The translations under genes were made by a program, and so were the position numbers. The notes beneath the pieces are model-generated. The model saw nothing but the letters and a program-made list of their open reading frames with translations. It was not told the DNA's origin and ran no database searches. Positions 33,409 to 37,519 of a stretch of DNA of 37,519 nucleotides are shown here, in pieces; the first letter of the stretch is position 1; each line of letters opens with the position of its first letter. The stretch covers positions 1-37,519 of the forward strand of contig JAFGXO010000047.1 in the NCBI GenBank assembly GCA_016936595.1. The letters run 5' to 3'. The DNA is from Bacteroidales bacterium. GTDB taxonomy: Bacteria; Bacteroidota; Bacteroidia; Bacteroidales; JAFGUD01.

Positions 33409-36400
33409 TTATTTATTTCCATTTTTTATTGGGAATGGAGGATTTGGTGTAACCTTATATTGATAATCAACCATTTGCTCTAAAATAATTTCTATTGCTT
33501 TATATAATTGATCATCTTGACCGTTAAAAATATCTGCCGGATTATTATCAATTTCAATGTCGGGTTCTACACCGTATCCTTCAACAATCCACGTGGAACC
33601 ATCGGCAGAATAGTGCCCAAATTCCGGTTTGAAAAGTTGTCCTCCATCAATAAATGGTAATGACCCTCTAATACCTGTAACTCCTCCCCATGAACGTTTT
33701 CCAATTAATGTACCCATTTTGTATTGTTGAAACTGATAGGGGAATAAATCGCCATCAGAAGCAGAATATTCATCAAGAAGCATAATTTTTGGACCAACAT
33801 GGGTTTTTTCAGGAACAGGCCCAGCCATAGGTACATTTCGCCACATTTGTTGCATAACCATCTGACGACGAAGTATTTCGATAATTATTGGGGATACGTT
33901 TCCTCCGCCATTTCCTCGGTCGTCGATTATTAGGGCTTTTTTTGATAATTGAGGATAAAAATATTGTACAAATGTGTTCATTCCATCGCTCGACATATCG
34001 GGGATATGAATGTAGCCAACTTGTCCGTTTGTTTTTTTATCAACATAAGCAATGTTTTGTTGTACCCATTGGTAATAGTATAATTCGGCTTCTGATTTTA
34101 GTGGAACAACTACAATTGTTTTAGCTCCTGTTTTTGAAGCACTTGAATTTATTGTAATTTCTGTTGGTGTATTAGCAGTGTTTATTAATAGTTGGTATAT
34201 ATTATTAACAGTGTTGGTTTCAATTCCGTTAATTGCAATAATAAAATCTCCTTCTTTTACATCAATTCCGGGAGTTGCCAGAGGAGAATTTTGATTGGCA
34301 GTCCAACTTGCACCGCGAAGTATTTTATCAATTTTAAAATAACCTGATGCGTCTTTTGAAAACCGCCCTCCAAGCAAACCGGTGTAGATTTTATCAACTT
34401 CTGGGCGTTCACCACCACCAACATAAGCGTGTCCGATGTTCAGTTCAGCAATCATTTCGCCCATTATGTATGAAAGGTCGTTACGGTGTTTTGCGTAAGG
34501 AACAAGAACTGAATATTTTTGATAAATAGTATCCCAGTTAACGCCGTGCATATTAGGATCATAAAAGAAATCACGCATTTGTCGCCAAGTTTCGTCAAAA
34601 ATTTGCTGAAATTCAAGGGCATAATTAGTGATATATTTTAGGTCGGATAAATTAGCGTATTTGATTGAAGATGAGCTTAATGCAGAAGTTGGTAAATCAA
34701 CGGCTGCTATTTTTTTGCCTGCTCCGAGTAAGATCATTTTTTTAGCATTCCATGGAATATGAAAAATAACGTTGCTTGTTATTTCAGTTTCTTCTTTTTT
34801 GTTCAAATCATAAACATAAAGTGTTGAATTTGCGTCTTCTTCGGTAGCTTCGTTGTAGTAAATTTTATCGTTAACGCAATACACGCTCCAATAATTTGAA
34901 GGGCGTATCGGTAAGGCAATTAATCGTCCTTGAATACCGTCAAAATCAATTTTTACATCAATATTTTTGTTGTTAGATATTGTTGTGTCTTTGTTGTTGG
35001 GAATAAAACTTAGGGTTGGAGCCAAAGGGTTAGGTGTTGTTTTTGAAAGTAAAACTACATATACTCTTTGCATGTTTGTATATGCTGTATTCCAATCTAA
35101 GTCGTCGTAAGTGGGTGAAAAATCGCGAGCCGAAGTAAAAACAAGATATTTTCCGTCAAAAGAAAAAGCCGGAGAGGTAGAAGGATACCAGCCGGTTGTT
35201 ATTTCGTGTTTTGTTTTGTCGGTAGTATTAAAAATTATTATTTTGTTATAAGCTCCATAGTTTGGTAACGAATAAGTAATCCATTTGCTGTCGGGCGACC
35301 AGTTAAAACTTCTAATTTCCCACAAATCGGATTTATCAACTTCGGTTATCTGTTTGGAATTTATATCAATATATCTTAACCTAAGCATTTTATCGCTCCA
35401 CAGGATTTTTTTTCCATCGGGAGACCATTTAAACGAAAATTTGTATGTTTCGGCATTTGTAGTTAGCTGTTTTGCCGGTTCAGATCCGTCGGCTTTTTGA
35501 ATATATATTTCAAATTCGCCTGATTTGTCAGAAATATAAGCAATATATTGTCCGTCGGGCGACCAAGCAGCGTTACGCTCGTGAACACCGGGAGAGTTTG
35601 TAATATTTTTTGTAACGCCGGAAATAACAGGAACAGTAAAAATTTCGCCTCTGGCACTTACAACAAAAAAATCGTTATTAGGCGATAAATCAAAGGTTCT
35701 TAAGTTTGTTTTAGCGTCAACCAGTTTGTTGTGGGCTGATACAAAGTCGTTATTTATATAAACTGTTATTTTTTTAGTAGTATTTGTTGTTATATCGTGA
35801 TAGAATAAAAAACCGCCATTTTCAAAAATAATTTTATCCCCTCCGATAGAAGGAAATTTTACGTCATATTTATCAAAATTAGTAATTTTAGTAGTGTTTG
35901 CCTCGGAAAGGTTGAACTTAAAAATGTTCATAATATGGTTGCGGTCAGACGCAAAATAAATGTCGTTATTGTACCACATCGGAAAAATATCTTGGGCATC
36001 GTTTTCAAATAGTCGGCTTGCTTTTTTGTTGTCGTAGTTGTATATCCAAATATCGTCAGCCATACCACCGGCGTAATATTTCCAAGTTCTAAATTCTCTA
36101 AAAATTTTATTAAAAGCAATATTTTTTCCGTCGGCAGAAAAAGAGCAAAAGCCACCGTCTTGAATAGGTACTTCTACGGGCATATCGCCATCAACCGAAA
36201 CAGAAAAAAGTTGACCTCTAAAAGAATTGAAAGAATGACAACGAGAACGGAAAATGATATTTTTACTGTCGGGAGTCCAACCCATAACAATGTTATTAGG
36301 TCCCATTCTGTCAGATACATCGTCGCGGTCTAAAGTAGCGGTGAAGGTTATTCTTTTAGGAACACCTCCTTGAGCGGGAATAGTGTAAACTTCTGTATTT

Positions 36401-36660
36401 CCGTCGTATTGAGCGGTAAATGCAATAAGTTTTCCGTTGGGAGATATTTTTGCAAACATTTCAAATCCTTGATGACTTGTTAGTCGTCTTGCAGTTCCTC
36501 CATTGATGCTAACAGTGTATAAATCACCTGCATAGGTGAAAACAACTTGCTCGTTCATTATGTGAGGAAAGCGCATTAAACGAGCCTCGTTTTGGCTTAT
36601 TGCTGAATATCCGAAAAATAAAAAAAGAAATATAAAAGCAATTTGTTTTATTTTTATCAT
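33409..36660 (-). CDS. Tricorn-type S41 protease with beta-propellers and PDZ domain
   Basis: The 1083-residue protein begins with a signal peptide ending near YSAISQ. Residues ~27-300 and ~318-550 form propeller blades of TolB/tricorn type (repeats such as WSPDGQYIAYISD and WSPDGKKILWSD). A helical core domain with MRDFFYDPNMHGVNW follows, then a PDZ domain (~755-855, with PGIDVKEGDFIIAINGIE). The C-terminus is an S41 protease domain. Likely catalytic residues, compared with archaeal tricorn, are His744 in NIGHAY, Ser968-Asp969 in YSASDGD, and Glu1032 in GVEPDIEI. The signal peptide places it in the periplasm, unlike cytosolic archaeal tricorn. It probably degrades peptides there. It is transcribed alone and ends at a strong terminator. 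Confidence 0.93.
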   Translation of the reverse strand: MIKIKQIAFIFLFLFFGYSAISQNEARLMRFPHIMNEQVVFTYAGDLYTVSINGGTARRLTSHQGFEMFAKISPNGKLIAFTAQYDGNTEVYTIPAQGGVPKRITFTATLDRDDVSDRMGPNNIVMGWTPDSKNIIFRSRCHSFNSFRGQLFSVSVDGDMPVEVPIQDGGFCSFSADGKNIAFNKIFREFRTWKYYAGGMADDIWIYNYDNKKASRLFENDAQDIFPMWYNNDIYFASDRNHIMNIFKFNLSEANTTKITNFDKYDVKFPSIGGDKIIFENGGFLFYHDITTNTTKKITVYINNDFVSAHNKLVDAKTNLRTFDLSPNNDFFVVSARGEIFTVPVISGVTKNITNSPGVHERNAAWSPDGQYIAYISDKSGEFEIYIQKADGSEPAKQLTTNAETYKFSFKWSPDGKKILWSDKMLRLRYIDINSKQITEVDKSDLWEIRSFNWSPDSKWITYSLPNYGAYNKIIIFNTTDKTKHEITTGWYPSTSPAFSFDGKYLVFTSARDFSPTYDDLDWNTAYTNMQRVYVVLLSKTTPNPLAPTLSFIPNNKDTTISNNKNIDVKIDFDGIQGRLIALPIRPSNYWSVYCVNDKIYYNEATEEDANSTLYVYDLNKKEETEITSNVIFHIPWNAKKMILLGAGKKIAAVDLPTSALSSSSIKYANLSDLKYITNYALEFQQIFDETWRQMRDFFYDPNMHGVNWDTIYQKYSVLVPYAKHRNDLSYIMGEMIAELNIGHAYVGGGERPEVDKIYTGLLGGRFSKDASGYFKIDKILRGASWTANQNSPLATPGIDVKEGDFIIAINGIETNTVNNIYQLLINTANTPTEITINSSASKTGAKTIVVVPLKSEAELYYYQWVQQNIAYVDKKTNGQVGYIHIPDMSSDGMNTFVQYFYPQLSKKALIIDDRGNGGGNVSPIIIEILRRQMVMQQMWRNVPMAGPVPEKTHVGPKIMLLDEYSASDGDLFPYQFQQYKMGTLIGKRSWGGVTGIRGSLPFIDGGQLFKPEFGHYSADGSTWIVEGYGVEPDIEIDNNPADIFNGQDDQLYKAIEIILEQMVDYQYKVTPNPPFPIKNGNK

Positions 36661-36760
36661 AATTTGTTTATTTCAATTAGATTTAAAGAAAATAAAAAAT
36701 AAGTTAAAGTAATATATAAGTTATAAAATTTGTTTTTAGAGGTCAATTTTTTTTATCTTA

Positions 36761-36768
36761 CAAAGGTA
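36761..36768 (-). promoter_or_regulatory. Candidate -7 box TACCTTTG for the tricorn protease gene
   Basis: On the minus strand this matches TAnnTTTG, about 100 bases before the ATG at 36660, longer than the other leaders here. No -33 TTTG is seen upstream of it. It is weakly supported. Confidence 0.32.
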
Positions 36769-36815
36769 TCAGAAATTTTTTTTTTAAAAAATTATTTAGT
36801 TTGAAATTTTAATTT

Positions 36816-36823
36816 TAGTTTTG
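36816..36823 (+). promoter_or_regulatory. Candidate -7 box TAGTTTTG for the PorT-like gene
   Basis: TAGTTTTG matches TAnnTTTG and ends 25 bases before the ATG at 36849. The nearest TTTG upstream (36800-36803) is only 12 bases away, shorter than the usual spacing, so the -33 part is doubtful. Confidence 0.42.
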
Positions 36824-36848
36824 TGCAATAACTTTTAAAAAAATAATT

Positions 36849-37436
36849 ATGAAAAAAATAATTACAGCTTTTATTTTAGTGGCAATAGTATTTAGTGCAA
36901 ATGCTCAAAAAATAGGTGTTATGGGTGGAGTGAATCTGCCAAGTATTAGTTCAAGTGATAATTACGATTATGGTTTTTTACCCGGTGTAAATGCTTCGGT
37001 GTTTTTTCAAAAAGCTTTAATTCCGATGATTTCTTTGCGTCCGGCTGTTGGTTTTACACAGTATGGTTATAGTGGCGAATTATTTGGCTCGGATTATGAG
37101 GTTAAATTAAATTATGCTCGTGTTGATGTTGATTTTAGAATTAAACCTCCAATTATTCCTGTTTATTTAGTTGGTGGTGTGTATTCCGGTTATGGATTGT
37201 CGGGTTATTATAAAGTTGGTTCTTTGTCAACTGATGTAACTTTTGGAAAGAATAATACTAATCCTTTTGATTTTGGTGTTTCTTTTGGTGGCGGATATGT
37301 TCAAAATTTAGCTATCTTAAAATTATTTGTTGAAGCAAAATATGAAATCGGTTTGGCTGATTTAGAACCTTCTTCTTCTCAAACTTATAAAAATAATAAT
37401 ATCAAATTAAGTTTGGGTATTGTTTTTGGCCTTTAA
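36849..37436 (+). CDS. PorT-like outer-membrane beta-barrel protein
   Basis: The 195-residue protein has a signal peptide (MKKIITAFILVAIVFSANAQ). The mature part is built from amphipathic strands with Gly turns (KIGVMGGVNLPSI, LRPAVGFTQYGYSG, YARVDVDFRIKPPIIPVYLV, FGVSFGGGYVQNLAI) and ends in LSLGIVFGL. This is the pattern of the small PorT-family / outer-membrane-protein beta-barrel domain common in Bacteroidetes. It is unlikely to be PorT of the type IX system itself, since many paralogues exist per genome. It is divergent from the tricorn protease across 188 bases, and nothing else is seen in the 83 bases after it. Confidence 0.8.
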   Translation: MKKIITAFILVAIVFSANAQKIGVMGGVNLPSISSSDNYDYGFLPGVNASVFFQKALIPMISLRPAVGFTQYGYSGELFGSDYEVKLNYARVDVDFRIKPPIIPVYLVGGVYSGYGLSGYYKVGSLSTDVTFGKNNTNPFDFGVSFGGGYVQNLAILKLFVEAKYEIGLADLEPSSSQTYKNNNIKLSLGIVFGL

Positions 37437-37519
37437 TTTTTTTGTAGATTTTTAGCAGACAGTTTTTTAGTTTGCAGTAGATATTTAGAGTTTTGAAGAC
37501 TGAAAAGTATTATTTTTAA

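Overview
The window is AT-rich DNA from a Bacteroidota (Bacteroidales/marine Bacteroidetes-like) chromosome. The evidence is two proteins with T9SS type A C-terminal sorting domains, a TonB-dependent receptor with a carboxypeptidase-regulatory-like N-terminus, DUF3276 and DUF6150 proteins, a two-component-regulator propeller, tricorn-type protease, very short 5' leaders, and several matches to the Bacteroidetes promoter form TTTG-N17..19-TAnnTTTG. I support 28 protein genes (one cut by the left edge), one tRNA-Val(GAC), one strong intrinsic terminator and several promoters. Most genes lie on the minus strand. No gap between genes exceeds about 190 bases, and I see no insertion sequence, phage, CRISPR or rRNA.

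Layout. 1-6466: the start of a NifX/NifB-like protein, two T9SS cargo proteins flanking an NdpA-like nucleoid protein, and a small secreted 13-residue-repeat protein. 12257-6526: a tightly packed minus-strand run of TonB receptor, CheR, a degenerate CheR paralogue, a stand-alone CheB, a membrane-anchored GAF protein and a ribbon-helix-helix-like protein. No MCP, CheA or CheW is present. 16792-12443: purB, a multi-spanning GT-C-like glycosyltransferase and a YegS-type lipid kinase. 27832-16923: a packed galactoside-catabolism run. It is headed by a 1220-residue sensor (propeller, Y_Y_Y, TM, coiled coil, PAS, SpoIIE/PP2C phosphatase), followed by GH36 alpha-galactosidase, a MelB/GPH-type symporter, galK, class II galT and a GH1 beta-glycosidase. 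27949-28022 is tRNA-Val. 28124-31305: an ABC-2 permease divergent from DUF3276 and a CASTOR/POLLUX-like channel. 31391-37436: a small beta-barrel-like protein, a DEDDy exonuclease overlapping uridine kinase, a tricorn protease with a terminator behind it, and a PorT-like barrel.

How they fit together. The galactoside genes form a coherent cytoplasmic pathway: import, cleavage of alpha- and beta-linked galactosides, then the Leloir steps GalK and GalT. It is co-transcribed with a sensor whose periplasmic half resembles Bacteroidetes hybrid two-component sensors but whose output is a Ser/Thr phosphatase. The Che-like run is the best candidate for an undescribed system: a complete methylation/demethylation pair plus a CheR that has lost its SAM-binding motif, tied to an outer-membrane receptor and a GAF membrane protein, with no chemoreceptor. 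All functions are read from sequence motifs; no database search was run.
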